Of a stretch of DNA of 64,000 nucleotides, positions 25,180 through 34,138 are shown in pieces (within the stretch, counting starts at the first letter, position 1; each line of letters begins with the position of its first letter). The translations under genes were made by a program, and so were the position numbers. The notes under the pieces are model-generated. The model saw nothing but the letters and a program-made list of their open reading frames with translations, did no database searches and was not told where the DNA came from. Source of the stretch: Chloroflexota bacterium. GTDB lineage: Bacteria; Chloroflexota; UBA11872. The stretch spans positions 40,861 through 104,860 of the forward strand of contig JAJDUU010000044.1 of NCBI GenBank assembly GCA_022826485.1, given 5' to 3'.

Positions 25180-27381
25180 ATGCTCGAAAGGCTTGCGCCG
25201 GTCGTCATCAGGCGGCGCCGGTTCGTCATCGCGGCGTGGATCGTGGTTGCGGCGGTCGCGCTGATCGCCGCGACGCAGGTGGGATCGGTCCTCCGCGCGG
25301 GGGGATTCTCGGCGCCCGGACTCGAAGCCGAGCTGGCGCTCGAGCGTCTGGCCAACGACCTCGACAACCCCGGCACCCCGATCGAGATCCTCTTTCGCAG
25401 CGACGACCTGGACGCCACCGACCCGCAATTCATCGCGGCTGCCGCGGCCGCTCTCGAGTCGCTGGCCGCGCTGCCCGAAGTGGTGGCCGTCGTTCCCCAC
25501 TGGCAGAACTTCACCCAGATCGCGCCAAGTGGACGCGCGGGCTACGCCACCGTGTTCATCAGCCTGGACATCGAAGATGCGCACCATCTCGTGCCCGCCA
25601 TTCGCGAGCTGGTGGCGACCCCGGAACTGGAGACGCACGTCGCCGGCTCCGCCGTGTTCTACAGCGACATCCAGACGCTCAGCGAGGGCGATCTCCGCCG
25701 CGCGGAGCTCATCGGCGGCCCGTTTGCGCTGGTCGTGCTCATCCTGGTCTTCGGCTCGATCGTCGCGGCGGCGATTCCGCTGGTCGCGGGCGGCGCCACC
25801 GTCGTGCTCGGGCTGGCCGCGGTCTGGATCGTGGGGCAGGTGACGGACTTCTCGGTCTTTGCCCTCAACGTCGTCACCCTGGTCGGGCTCGGTCTCGGGG
25901 CCGACTACTCGCTGTTTCTCGTGAGCCGGTTTCGCGAGGAGCTGCGGCGCGGTCGCCAGGTTGAGGACGCCGTCAAGGTGACGCTGCGAACGGCGGGCCG
26001 GGCGGTGGTGTATTCCGGCCTCGCGGTGCTGGTGGGATTGGCGTCGCTCAGCGTGTTCGAGTTCATGATGCTGCGGTCCATCGGCATTGGCGGCGCCATC
26101 GCGGTGTTCATCGCCGTCGCGGCGGCGCTGACGTTGGTCCCGGCGATCCTGGCCGAGCTGGGGCCGAACGTGAATCGGTGGTCGGTGCCGAGCCCACGAT
26201 TCACGGTTCGCGACGGATGGACGCGCCTGGCGCACGCCGTCATGCGGCGGCCGCTGCCGGTGTTTCTGGCCGTGAGCGTGCTGCTGATTCTCCTCGGCGT
26301 GCCGTTTCTCCACGTGCGCATCCGCGGCGCCGACGCCTCGGTGCTCGGGTCCAACAGCCCCGCCCGCGCGGCCTACGACGCCATGAGCGAGGAGTTCGGT
26401 CACGGCCAGCCGGCTCCGTTGGCCGTCGTGACGCGGTTGAATGCTCCGGCGCTCGCCCCCGACTCGATCGCCCGCATGCACGCGTTCGGGCAAGCGCTGC
26501 TGGCCGATCCCCGCGTGGCGCGGGTTTACAGCCACGTGACCATCGATCCGCGCATCACCCTGGAGCAATACCAGTTGCTCTATCGCGACCAATCGGCGAT
26601 TCCCGACGCGTTTGCCACCGCCACCGCCGCCGGGCTGACCAACGACCGCACCGTGCTGATGGTCGTGGAGCCACGGGCCACCGCCACCTCCGACGAGGCG
26701 CGAGAGCTCGTGCACGCCATCCGGGCCTACCGCGACGCCAACGGGCTCGATGCGCTCGTCGGCGGCGGGGCCGCGAGCCTGGGGGACTTTGTCGATCGTC
26801 TCTATGGGGATTTCCCGCGAGCGATCGGCTTGATCCTGCTCGTGACCTACGTGGCGCTCGTGGCGCAATTCCGCTCGGTGGTGCTGCCGCTCAAGGCGGT
26901 GGTGATGAACGTCCTCAGCCTGCTCGCGAGCTTTGGCGCGCTGGTGCTCGTGTTCCAGGACGGCTGGCTCGAAAACGTGCTGCGCTTCGAGCCGTTGGGC
27001 TTCATCGAGGCCACGGCGCCGGTCATCCTGTTTGCCGTGCTCTTCGGGCTGAGCATGGACTACGAGGTGTTCCTGCTGTCGCGGATCAAGGAGGGCCGCG
27101 ACGCCGGGCTCGATAACGCCGACAGCGTTGCGCAGGGCCTGGCGCGCAGCGGTCGGGTGATCACCAACGCGGCGCTGGTCGTGATTGTGGTGAGCCTGGC
27201 GTTCACGAGCGCCGACGTGGTGCTGGTCAAGGCCATTGGACTTGGCGCCGCGGTGGCCGTGTTCGTCGACGCCACGATCGTTCGCTCGCTGCTGGTGCCG
27301 TCCACCATGCGGCTGCTGGGACGGTGGAACTGGTGGGCCCCGGCCTGGCTGTTCGAGCCTCCCCGGCTATTCCCGCGATGA
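25180..27381 (+). CDS. MMPL-family RND transporter
   Basis: A 733-aa RND-superfamily membrane protein of MmpL type with two homologous halves. Each has a single helix (about 13-33 and 360-380), an extracytoplasmic domain (34-175 and 381-545), then five helices. VTLVGLGLGADYSLFLVSRFREEL and its second-half counterpart FGLSMDYEVFLLSRIKEG contain the paired Asp-Tyr of the proton relay. It probably exports lipids or small hydrophobic compounds by proton motive force. No partner adaptor gene is adjacent. Confidence 0.93.
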   Translation: MLERLAPVVIRRRRFVIAAWIVVAAVALIAATQVGSVLRAGGFSAPGLEAELALERLANDLDNPGTPIEILFRSDDLDATDPQFIAAAAAALESLAALPEVVAVVPHWQNFTQIAPSGRAGYATVFISLDIEDAHHLVPAIRELVATPELETHVAGSAVFYSDIQTLSEGDLRRAELIGGPFALVVLILVFGSIVAAAIPLVAGGATVVLGLAAVWIVGQVTDFSVFALNVVTLVGLGLGADYSLFLVSRFREELRRGRQVEDAVKVTLRTAGRAVVYSGLAVLVGLASLSVFEFMMLRSIGIGGAIAVFIAVAAALTLVPAILAELGPNVNRWSVPSPRFTVRDGWTRLAHAVMRRPLPVFLAVSVLLILLGVPFLHVRIRGADASVLGSNSPARAAYDAMSEEFGHGQPAPLAVVTRLNAPALAPDSIARMHAFGQALLADPRVARVYSHVTIDPRITLEQYQLLYRDQSAIPDAFATATAAGLTNDRTVLMVVEPRATATSDEARELVHAIRAYRDANGLDALVGGGAASLGDFVDRLYGDFPRAIGLILLVTYVALVAQFRSVVLPLKAVVMNVLSLLASFGALVLVFQDGWLENVLRFEPLGFIEATAPVILFAVLFGLSMDYEVFLLSRIKEGRDAGLDNADSVAQGLARSGRVITNAALVVIVVSLAFTSADVVLVKAIGLGAAVAVFVDATIVRSLLVPSTMRLLGRWNWWAPAWLFEPPRLFPR

Positions 27382-27424
27382 TGCGCCGGGCGCATCGGCG
27401 TTACCCCCGCGCAGTCCCTCCGTC

Positions 27425-27465
27425 ATTCCCGCGCCTCCTTCCGTCATTCCCGCGGAGGCGGGAAT
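27425..27465. repeat. dRS3-like repeat, one half and one full element
   Basis: A half element (GTCATTCCCGCG near 27422) is followed by a full ATTCCC-N8-GGGAAT at 27446-27465. It lies just upstream of the AttH-like gene; the frame of that gene reads through it, but the protein start is placed after it. Confidence 0.75.
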
Positions 27466-27485
27466 CCACCGGCGATCCAAGCTGG

Positions 27486-28631
27486 ATGCGACCAAGATTC
27501 CCCCGCAGATCCCTCGCCCGCCCGAGTCATGCAAGGGTCTCCCTGGCGGGATTAGTCCTCGCCCTCGTGATGCTTGCCGCCGCCTGCGGCGAAGCCGTGA
27601 CGCCGCTGGCATCCGCGCCGGCGCCGAGCACGGTCGAGCGCACGTTCCCGCCCATCGACCTGCCCGCCGACGAGGCGCCGCACGCCAACCTGAGCGAGTG
27701 GTGGTACTTCACGGGCCGGTTGACCACGGGCGACCGCCGCACCCTGGGCTTCGAGTTCGTGATCTTCCAGGCGGTGCGCGGCGGCGGTCCGCCGGCCTAC
27801 GCGGCGCACTTCGCGATCACCGACGTCGCGGCGGGCGAGATGCGGTTCGACGAGCGCACCTCCCTCGGCCCGAGCCAGGGGCCGCCCGACGACCTCGACC
27901 TCTGCGTTGACGGCTGGCGGCTCGCCCTCGACGGCGACCGCTTCACGCTTGACGCCGACATGCCCGGATACGCGCTCAGCTTGACCCTCGACCCCACATA
28001 TCCGGCCGTCGAGCACAACGACGGCCTGCTCGACTTCGGCGCGCTGGGCTGGAGCTACTACTACTCCTATCCGCGAATGAACGTCACCGGCCGACTCCGA
28101 GATGCCGGCGGAGAGGTTGGCGTCGGCGGAACCGCGTGGTTCGACCATCAATGGGGCGACTTCATCTCCGTGAGCTCGGGCGGCTGGGATTGGATGAGCC
28201 TGCGGTTCGACGACGGCCGCGATCTCATGCTCACCGAGGTCTGGGACGAGCGCCGCCGAGAAGTGCTGGCGTACGCCACCCTCAGCGGCCAGGGGCTGCC
28301 CCTGCACCTGACCGGCGACGATTTCACCACGATTCCGCTCGGCATCTGGATGAGTCCCAGAACCCGCACCACCTATCCGTCCGCCTGGCGGGTGCTGATT
28401 CCGGTCTTGGGCCTGGACGTGCTGGTGCAGCCCGTGCTGGCGGACCAGGAATTGGACACACGGCACAGCACCGGGACCGTGTATTGGGAGGGACTGGTTG
28501 ACATAATCGAGGGCGGCCGGACCGTGGGATACGGCTACGTCGAGCTCACCGGATACGCCGACGCGCCCGGCGTTTCCGAGGTGTCCGACGAGCGCAGCCC
28601 TGCCCGCGCGTGCATGGGCAAAGCCTCGTAG
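27486..28631 (+). CDS. Lipoprotein with AttH/CrtC-like (carotenoid 1,2-hydratase fold) domains
   Basis: A 381-aa predicted lipoprotein: basic start, hydrophobic core and lipobox LAAACGE (Cys near 35). The mature part has the two lipocalin-like domains of the AttH/DUF2006 family, with SEWWYFTGRL, the central YYSYPRMNVTGRL and AWFDHQWGDF motifs. Characterised relatives hydrate carotenoids or are described as predicted secreted hydrolases; the reaction here is unknown. ATG 27486 is chosen because the open frame upstream is repeat DNA. The stop codon lies in the left arm of a palindrome (28628-28655). Confidence 0.85.
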   Translation: MRPRFPRRSLARPSHARVSLAGLVLALVMLAAACGEAVTPLASAPAPSTVERTFPPIDLPADEAPHANLSEWWYFTGRLTTGDRRTLGFEFVIFQAVRGGGPPAYAAHFAITDVAAGEMRFDERTSLGPSQGPPDDLDLCVDGWRLALDGDRFTLDADMPGYALSLTLDPTYPAVEHNDGLLDFGALGWSYYYSYPRMNVTGRLRDAGGEVGVGGTAWFDHQWGDFISVSSGGWDWMSLRFDDGRDLMLTEVWDERRREVLAYATLSGQGLPLHLTGDDFTTIPLGIWMSPRTRTTYPSAWRVLIPVLGLDVLVQPVLADQELDTRHSTGTVYWEGLVDIIEGGRTVGYGYVELTGYADAPGVSEVSDERSPARACMGKAS

Positions 28632-28655
28632 GGGCGACGCATGCGTCGCCCCTAC
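28628..28655. repeat. Perfect 28-bp palindrome, GTAGGGGCGACGCA core arm
   Basis: Two 14-bp arms meet without a loop. A second, partial copy of the right arm follows at about 28663-28680. It begins at the stop codon of the AttH-like gene, so in RNA it could act as a 3' hairpin, though no T-run follows. Similar palindromes lie at 2090-2166 and about 30755-30780. Confidence 0.85.
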
Positions 28656-28739
28656 CGAACCCGCATGCGTCGCCCCTGCTGAAACCGGCCGACGAGCGGC
28701 GTACGATGCGCGTCATATGACCATTCGAGGGATCTGAGC

Positions 28740-29813
28740 ATGTCGAGCGATCGCGCACGTATTGCCGTCATTGGCACCGGTTGGTGGTCGACCTATACCC
28801 ACATTCCCGGCCTGCGGGACAACCCGCTCGCCGAGCTCGTGGCGATCTGCGACGCGAGTCCGGAGCGCCTCGAAAAGGCAGCCGAGGCGTTTCCCGGTCA
28901 CGCCACCTACTCCAACGTCAACGATCTGCTCGCCGAGGAAGAGCTTGACGGCGTGATCGTTGCCGTGGCCCACGCGGCGCACCACGCGGTCGCCGCGGCC
29001 TGCCTCGACGCTGGGCGGCACGTGATGCTCGAGAAGCCCATGACGCTCACTGCGACCGACGCGCGCGACCTGGTGGATCGGGCCGCCGCGGCTGAACGCG
29101 AGCTGATCATCGGCTATCCCTGGCACTTCACCCGCACCGCGCTGCGTGCGCGCGAGATCATCGCCAGCGGTGAGCTGGGCGAGCCGCAGCACGTGGTGAA
29201 CGCCTACGCGTCGATGATCATCGAATTCCTGCGGGGCAACTCCGAGGCCTACCGCCCGGTGTTCGACTGGAAGGTCGTGGGTCCGGACGCGGTCTACAAC
29301 GATCCGAAGGCTTCCGGCGGCGGCGAGGGCCACCTGCAGATCACGCACTCGTCGGGGCTGATGTTCTTCGTCTCCGGTTTGCGCGCTGAACGCGTGTCGG
29401 CGGTCATGAACAACTACGACCTGCCGTTGGACCTGGTCGACGCGATGAGCGTGCAGTTCGAGGGCGGCGCCGTGGGCGTCGTGTCCGGCACCGGCAACAT
29501 GCCGACCGGCGACGCCGGCCAGCTTGACGTGCGCATCTACTGCGAGAACGGCTACGTGCTGCTGGACGCGATCAAGGGCCACTTGACCATCACCCGCCAT
29601 GACGGTCCGACCGAGGAAGTGAGCATTCCGAATCCGGACGACACCTACCCGCGCTTCACCACGGCGGCCAACCTGGTCGACGTGTGCCTGGGTCGCGCGC
29701 CGAATGGGTCGCCGGGCACGATCGGCCTGCGCAGCGTGGAGCTGCTGGACGCCGCCTATCGCTCGGCGGCAGACGGCGGAAGCGTGGTCGCCGTCAGCGA
29801 GCTGTACGACTAG
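28740..29813 (+). CDS. Gfo/Idh/MocA-family oxidoreductase
   Basis: A 357-aa NAD(P)-dependent sugar or inositol dehydrogenase-like protein. The Rossmann motif is GTGWWSTYTHIPG (about residues 12-24); GRHVMLEKPMTLTATDA carries the EKP motif of the family (Lys-Pro near 98). The C-terminal alpha/beta domain is complete. WHFTRTALRAREII and the GGGEGHLQITHS segment include the likely catalytic His. Substrate unknown. It converges on the phosphodiesterase gene with a 4-bp overlap. Confidence 0.92.
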   Translation: MSSDRARIAVIGTGWWSTYTHIPGLRDNPLAELVAICDASPERLEKAAEAFPGHATYSNVNDLLAEEELDGVIVAVAHAAHHAVAAACLDAGRHVMLEKPMTLTATDARDLVDRAAAAERELIIGYPWHFTRTALRAREIIASGELGEPQHVVNAYASMIIEFLRGNSEAYRPVFDWKVVGPDAVYNDPKASGGGEGHLQITHSSGLMFFVSGLRAERVSAVMNNYDLPLDLVDAMSVQFEGGAVGVVSGTGNMPTGDAGQLDVRIYCENGYVLLDAIKGHLTITRHDGPTEEVSIPNPDDTYPRFTTAANLVDVCLGRAPNGSPGTIGLRSVELLDAAYRSAADGGSVVAVSELYD

Positions 29814-30577
29814 CCAGCCGCCTCGACGTCGGCCCACATGAAGTAGTGGTCCGAGGGCCACACCCCGTCCGGCCGGTCGCGCACGAGCCGGCAGGCGCGG
29901 ACGTCCACGGGACCCCGGACCATGATCCAGTCGATGCGCTGCGGGTGGGCGGCGTCCTCCTGACCGAATCCGTGCCGCGTGGGGCCCGAGTCTGATTGGT
30001 CCGGATTCGCGACCGCCCAGGCGTCGCGCCAGCCGGCCCGATCCAGCGTGGTCAGGGGCGCGCTGCCGGCGCCAGCGTTGAAGTCTCCCATGAGCACCTG
30101 GGGCGTCTCATCCGGCCAGGCGGCGGTGTCCTCGGCCAGCAACCCCGCCGCGCCCGCCCGCGCCTGATCGCTCACGTGATCGAGGTGCGTGTTGCTCACG
30201 CGCCACTCCCTGCCGCCCGAGTCCGCGAGCACCAGCCAGTTGACGTGGCGGGCGTACTTGGCGCCCCAGCCCGTCGATCCCGTCACGTGCGGCGTGGACG
30301 ACAGCCAATAGCCGCCCCGGTCGACGAGCGCGAGAGAGCGGTGGACGAAAACGGCGTTTCGAGGATGCCCATGCGGGTCTTGGCGCAGCCCATGCCAGGC
30401 ATGTTCGGGCAGCGCCCCGGCGATCCACTCGACCTGCTCGAGCGTCGCCTCCTGCAAACCCACGACATCCGGCGCGCAAGCGGCAATCACCCGCGCGCAA
30501 ACATCCTTCCGGCTCTCCCAGGAATGGCCGTCGTCAGCGCGGTCGGCATTGCGAACATTGGCCGTCATCACCCGCAT
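29810..30577 (-). CDS. Endonuclease/exonuclease/phosphatase-family hydrolase
   Basis: A 255-aa EEP-fold metal-dependent phosphodiesterase. The family motifs occur in order: MTANVRN (4-10), GLQEAT with metal-binding Glu, NTHLDH, GDFNAG, and the C-terminal WPSDHYFMW with catalytic Asp-His. No signal peptide is seen, so it is likely cytoplasmic. Substrate could be nucleic acid, inositol phosphate or a lipid head group. Start ATG 30577. Confidence 0.9.
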   Translation of the reverse strand: MRVMTANVRNADRADDGHSWESRKDVCARVIAACAPDVVGLQEATLEQVEWIAGALPEHAWHGLRQDPHGHPRNAVFVHRSLALVDRGGYWLSSTPHVTGSTGWGAKYARHVNWLVLADSGGREWRVSNTHLDHVSDQARAGAAGLLAEDTAAWPDETPQVLMGDFNAGAGSAPLTTLDRAGWRDAWAVANPDQSDSGPTRHGFGQEDAAHPQRIDWIMVRGPVDVRACRLVRDRPDGVWPSDHYFMWADVEAAG

Positions 30578-30623
30578 TGTTGGCCCCTGACTTCATCGGT
30601 ATTGCCACCCGCTCGCTCAAGAT

Positions 30624-31000
30624 CCGTCATTCCCGCGGAGGGAGACCTTTGCGTAATCCCACCGTCATTCCCGCGGAGGGAGACCTTTGCGTAATCCCTC
30701 CGTCATTCCCGCGAAGGCGGGAATCCACCGGACGCTGAACCTGTGAGCCCACGCGTAGGGGCGACGCATGCGTCGCCCTTGCCTCTTTATTCAAAGGTCT
30801 CCGAAGGCGGGAATCCATTCCGGTTGAGCCTAGACTCACACCGGAGGCTCGGCGTAGAGCTCGCCCCGTACTCGATACGGGGGTGAGGGCGATCCGGTTC
30901 CCTCTCCCCAGGGAGAGGGTTGGGTGAGGGGCAATCCGGTTCCCTCTCCCCCAGGGAGAGGGCAGGGTGAGGGTCCGGGGCGTGGGATATCGCCCCTTTG
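30624..31000. repeat. Cluster of dispersed repeats
   Basis: The spacer 30578-31160 carries no gene but several repeat families. Two tandem units of about 38 bp begin ATTCCCGCGGAGGGAGACC and end GCGTAATCCC (30628 and 30667). A full ATTCCC-N8-GGGAAT is at 30705-30724 and a GTAGGGGCG palindrome at about 30755-30780. Two copies of a CCCTCTCCC...GGGAGAGGG hairpin followed by GGGTGAGGG lie at about 30899-30930 and 30942-30972. Single copies of the last type also lie at 37974-38008 and, diverged, about 51180-51215. Confidence 0.8.
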
Positions 31001-31160
31001 TGCAAAGGTCTCCGGAGGCGGGAATCCACCCCTCATCAACCTGGGCGCGTGCCGACTTCGCAATGGTGCTGTCCGCGGAGCACCGACTGTCATGCCACGC
31101 CGCACTCGCGGTGGAAACGTCCAACCGGACACACGGCCTGCGGTACCGTGCCAACCAACC

Positions 31161-31472
31161 ATGCTTGTGGTCACGCATCAGGCCGCGCTCGCCCTGCGCG
31201 CCGCCGTCGACGACGCGGCGCTGGCCGAGAAACGCGTCATTCGCGCGCATGCGTTTCGCAACGCCGACGGCGAGCTGGACGTGCGGCTCGAGCTCGACGA
31301 GCTGCTGGAGGACGACAAGACCGTGACCTTCGACAACTGGCCCATCCTGGCCGCGGATGCCGAAGCGGCGGCGGTGCTGAGCGGGCATACGTTGACCGTT
31401 GAACAAGGTGGGGGACGAGCGCGATTTGCCTTGCGCCCGACGCCCTCCGTGGAGTCGTCCGACGACGCCTGA
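31161..31472 (+). CDS. Small HesB/IscA-fold-like protein without cysteines
   Basis: A 103-aa acidic protein starting at ATG 31161. The start (MLVVTHQAALALRAAVDD) and the spacing of strands (DVRLELDELLEDDKTVTF, PILAADAEAAAVLSG) resemble HesB/IscA-like iron-sulfur carriers, but none of the three cluster cysteines is present. It could be a family member with another role, or an unrelated small beta protein. It converges on the TlpA-like gene after 21 bp. Confidence 0.55.
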   Translation: MLVVTHQAALALRAAVDDAALAEKRVIRAHAFRNADGELDVRLELDELLEDDKTVTFDNWPILAADAEAAAVLSGHTLTVEQGGGRARFALRPTPSVESSDDA

Positions 31473-31493
31473 CTCCGGCGCTCCGTCCACCGG

Positions 31494-32078
31494 CTAGCTC
31501 CCTTCCAGCAGCGGGGCCACCAGGTCGGCCAGCTGCTTGTCATCGATCGGACCCACCCAGCGCCGTACGAGCACGCCGTTTCGCGATATGACGAACGTCT
31601 CCGGAAGTCCCGTCACGCCATATTCCACCGGGATCGATCGCGTCGTGTCCTCGGCGTTGGGATAGGTGATGGCGAACTCGTCCAGGAACGCCCGCGCCTG
31701 CGCCTCGTCGTCCCACACGTCGATGCCGATCACGACCAGACCATCGGGGCCAAGGCGCTCGGCGGCGTCCTGCAGCACCGGGGCTTCCACCCGGCACGGC
31801 GGGCACCAGGATGCCCAGAAATTCAGCAGCACGACCTGCCCGCGGAAGTCTGAGAGTTGCAGCTGCTCCCCGTCATAGGTGGTCAGCACGAAATCAGGCG
31901 CCGGACGCGGCTCCAGATCCACCGTGCGCCCGGTGGCGAAGATGCCGAACTGCCCCTGGGCGGTCTGGCCGCGCAGCGCCAGCGCCATGACGACGATGAA
32001 GGCCAGGAGCAGGGCCACCGAGACGCCGGCAATGCCGACGCGCAGGCGCACGGGCAGCACCGGCGTGGGGTCCGTCAT
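31494..32078 (-). CDS. Membrane-anchored TlpA/CcmG-type thioredoxin
   Basis: A 194-aa protein with one N-terminal helix (about 14-34) and a periplasmic thioredoxin-like domain with redox site WCPPC and the cis-Pro segment GLPETFVIS. It reduces or oxidises periplasmic disulfides and by sequence could serve as CcmG, which is missing from the ccm locus. ATG 32078 is preferred; ATG 32129 and GTG 32147 are in frame, and a TATATT box between them may be a promoter element rather than coding. Confidence 0.88.
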   Translation of the reverse strand: MTDPTPVLPVRLRVGIAGVSVALLLAFIVVMALALRGQTAQGQFGIFATGRTVDLEPRPAPDFVLTTYDGEQLQLSDFRGQVVLLNFWASWCPPCRVEAPVLQDAAERLGPDGLVVIGIDVWDDEAQARAFLDEFAITYPNAEDTTRSIPVEYGVTGLPETFVISRNGVLVRRWVGPIDDKQLADLVAPLLEGS

Positions 32079-32316
32079 GCTTCCCGCGTCCCTGGGCGAA
32101 ATCGCTTCCGCCGGCTCCGACTCGCGCATGATTGTGAATATACCCACGCTCCGGTGAGCACCGATTGCCGCCGATCTACGTATTCCTCAATGAACGGAAG
32201 CGTCCGAGGGCGTAATCTCACGCAGAGGGATTGGCGCATGCCCGGCGGATCGGCTGCGACGGCAAGCCCGCGAAACAGGCACTATTGGATACGACGAATC
32301 CCGGAAGGGGCGTGCA

Positions 32317-33123
32317 GTGAATAGGGTGATGCCGGCGCGGTGGATGTCGCGCCGTCGACTGCTGGTCGGTGCGGCCATGGGCGCCGCGACGCTGTTGGTG
32401 GCATGCGGTGAGGCCGACGATGACGGACCCGTAGCCGCCGCGCCGACAGCAACGGCTGTCGCGACCCCGGAGGCCACCGCGGCGGCGCCCGTGGCTACGC
32501 CGGCGGCAACGCCTGCGGCTACTCCCGCCGCGACGCCCGCAGCCACCACGGCGGCCCCTGAGCCCACGCCTACGGCCGCCCCCGAGCCCACGCCCACGCC
32601 CGAGTCCGAGGAGTCCTCGGCGGGCGAATCCGACGTCAGAACCTTCCCCGCCGGCGACCAGATGTCGGCCCCCGATTTCACCTGGGAGCACTATGCGCCC
32701 AGCGATTCCCTAGGCGCCATGTCCATGACGCTCGCGGAAATCCTGGCCATTGGCAAGCCCGTCGTGCTGAACTTCTGGGCCGGCCTCTGTCCGCCGTGCC
32801 GGCGCGAGATGCCCGAGTTTCAGGAAGCCTATGACGAGTTCAAGGACCGGGTGATCCTCTTTGGCGTGGATGTCGGACCGTTCGTCAACCTCGGGTCCAC
32901 CGAAGACGCCGTCAACCTCATGTCGGAGCTGGGCGTCACCTACCCGCTCGGGACGACCTTCAACAACAAGATCCTGATCGAGTACCGCATCCTCGGCATG
33001 CCCGCCACCGTGTTCATCACGCCGCGCGGCACGGTCGTTCGCACCTGGAACGGCGTGCTGGACAAGAACGGCTTGCTCGACCTGGTGGCCGAGCTCGAAG
33101 AAGCCTCGGAGGCGGGCCAATGA
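32317..33123 (+). CDS. TlpA-like lipoprotein with Ala/Thr/Pro-rich linker
   Basis: A 268-aa predicted lipoprotein. A twin-arginine-like signal (SRRRLLVGAAMGAATLL) ends in lipobox VACGE (Cys30). A low-complexity Ala-Thr-Pro/Glu-Pro linker (about 40-100) leads to a thioredoxin domain with WAGLCPPCRREMPEF and cis-Pro GMPATVFITP. The active site is LCPPC rather than WCPPC. It overlaps ccdA by 4 bp, so the two form a periplasmic disulfide-reduction pair. Start GTG 32317, or ATG 32329. Confidence 0.88.
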   Translation: MNRVMPARWMSRRRLLVGAAMGAATLLVACGEADDDGPVAAAPTATAVATPEATAAAPVATPAATPAATPAATPAATTAAPEPTPTAAPEPTPTPESEESSAGESDVRTFPAGDQMSAPDFTWEHYAPSDSLGAMSMTLAEILAIGKPVVLNFWAGLCPPCRREMPEFQEAYDEFKDRVILFGVDVGPFVNLGSTEDAVNLMSELGVTYPLGTTFNNKILIEYRILGMPATVFITPRGTVVRTWNGVLDKNGLLDLVAELEEASEAGQ

Positions 33124-33986
33124 GCGCCGGCGACGCCTCGGCGGCGATGTCGAAGCCGCGCAAGCGCCCCAAGGGCGCCGCGATCCTGGCCTATGCGATT
33201 CCGGCCGCGGTCGTCGGGGCGCTGATCGGCGTCCTCGTGTCGGTGCAGGGGAACGCCGAGGCCGCCCTCGCCGACTTCGCCGGGGCGCTGCCAATCGGAT
33301 TCGCGGCCGCGGCCGGGCTTGTGGCCAGCGTGAATCCGTGCGGCTTCTTCATGCTGCCTTCCTATATCGCGTACCAATTGGGCACCGAGGAAGCCGGCTA
33401 CGACGAGGTCGCGGCGCCGTTGCGCGTGGCTCGCGCCCTTGGAGTGGCCATCACGGCGACGCTCGGATTCGTGCTGATCTTCGTGGCGTTCGGAGCGGTC
33501 GTGTCCGCCGGCGGCTCGGCCCTTGGACAGGTCTTCCCCTACCTGGGACTGGTCATCGGGCTGGCCATGGTTGGATTCGGCGTCTTCCTGCTGGTGTCGC
33601 ACCGCTACGTGGGCATCCTGGCGGCCAGCCGCATCCAGGTGACGCCGCAGCGCAATCTCGGCAACGCGTTCGTTTTCGGCATCGCCTACGCCGTTGGATC
33701 GCTCAGCTGCACGCTGCCGATCTTCATGGTCGTGGTGGGCGGGTCGCTGGCGACCGAGGGCTTCTTCGAGTCCCTCAGCCAATACGTGGCCTATTCGCTG
33801 GGCATGGGCGTGGTGATCGTGGCGGTGACCCTGGGCGCGGCGCTGTTCCGGGACGCCATCTCACGCTGGCTGCGCGGCGCGCTGCCGCATGTGCATCGGG
33901 CCAGCTCGTTCTTCATGGTCGGCGCCGGTGCCTACCTCATCTGGTACTGGCTGGTCTTCGCCGACATCTTCGGGGTGTTTCTCTAG
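33120..33986 (+). CDS. ccdA: CcdA/DsbD-like transmembrane thiol reductase
   Basis: A 288-aa protein with about seven membrane helices of the DsbD/CcdA family. The two redox cysteines lie in VNPCGFFMLPSY and SLSCTLPIF, at the ends of helices 1 and 4. It shuttles electrons from cytoplasmic thioredoxin to periplasmic TlpA/CcmG proteins. It is translationally coupled to the preceding TlpA-like lipoprotein (ATGA). Confidence 0.92.
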   Translation: MSAGDASAAMSKPRKRPKGAAILAYAIPAAVVGALIGVLVSVQGNAEAALADFAGALPIGFAAAAGLVASVNPCGFFMLPSYIAYQLGTEEAGYDEVAAPLRVARALGVAITATLGFVLIFVAFGAVVSAGGSALGQVFPYLGLVIGLAMVGFGVFLLVSHRYVGILAASRIQVTPQRNLGNAFVFGIAYAVGSLSCTLPIFMVVVGGSLATEGFFESLSQYVAYSLGMGVVIVAVTLGAALFRDAISRWLRGALPHVHRASSFFMVGAGAYLIWYWLVFADIFGVFL

Positions 33987-34021
33987 TCGACAGCGTTCTC
34001 GATTTGTCGTTCGGAACCCTT

Positions 34022-34107
34022 TTCGTCATTCCGAACGGAGTGAGGAATCTAGGGACGCAACGCCCTCTCCGTGCCCCTTAGAATTCTCGCTCCGCTCGAA
34101 ATGACAG
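34022..34107. repeat. Inverted repeat after ccdA
   Basis: The left arm (GTCATTCCGAACGGAGTGAG, 34025-34044) is an imperfect inverse of the right arm (TTCTCGCTCCGCTCGAAATG, about 34084-34103). A diverged right-arm copy lies at 39493-39519. It may fold as a hairpin at the end of the tlpA-ccdA transcript. Confidence 0.6.
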
Positions 34108-34138
34108 GCAGGGTCTTGGGCGCCGACGCCCGGTCGGA

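Noticed and set aside
25006..26868. 620-codon open frame antisense to the MmpL transporter
   Set aside because: Same GC-driven shadow; the sense strand carries clear RND motifs.
30624..30724. Possible CRISPR array
   Set aside because: Only two tandem units with no spacer variation and no cas genes; it is a dispersed-repeat cluster.
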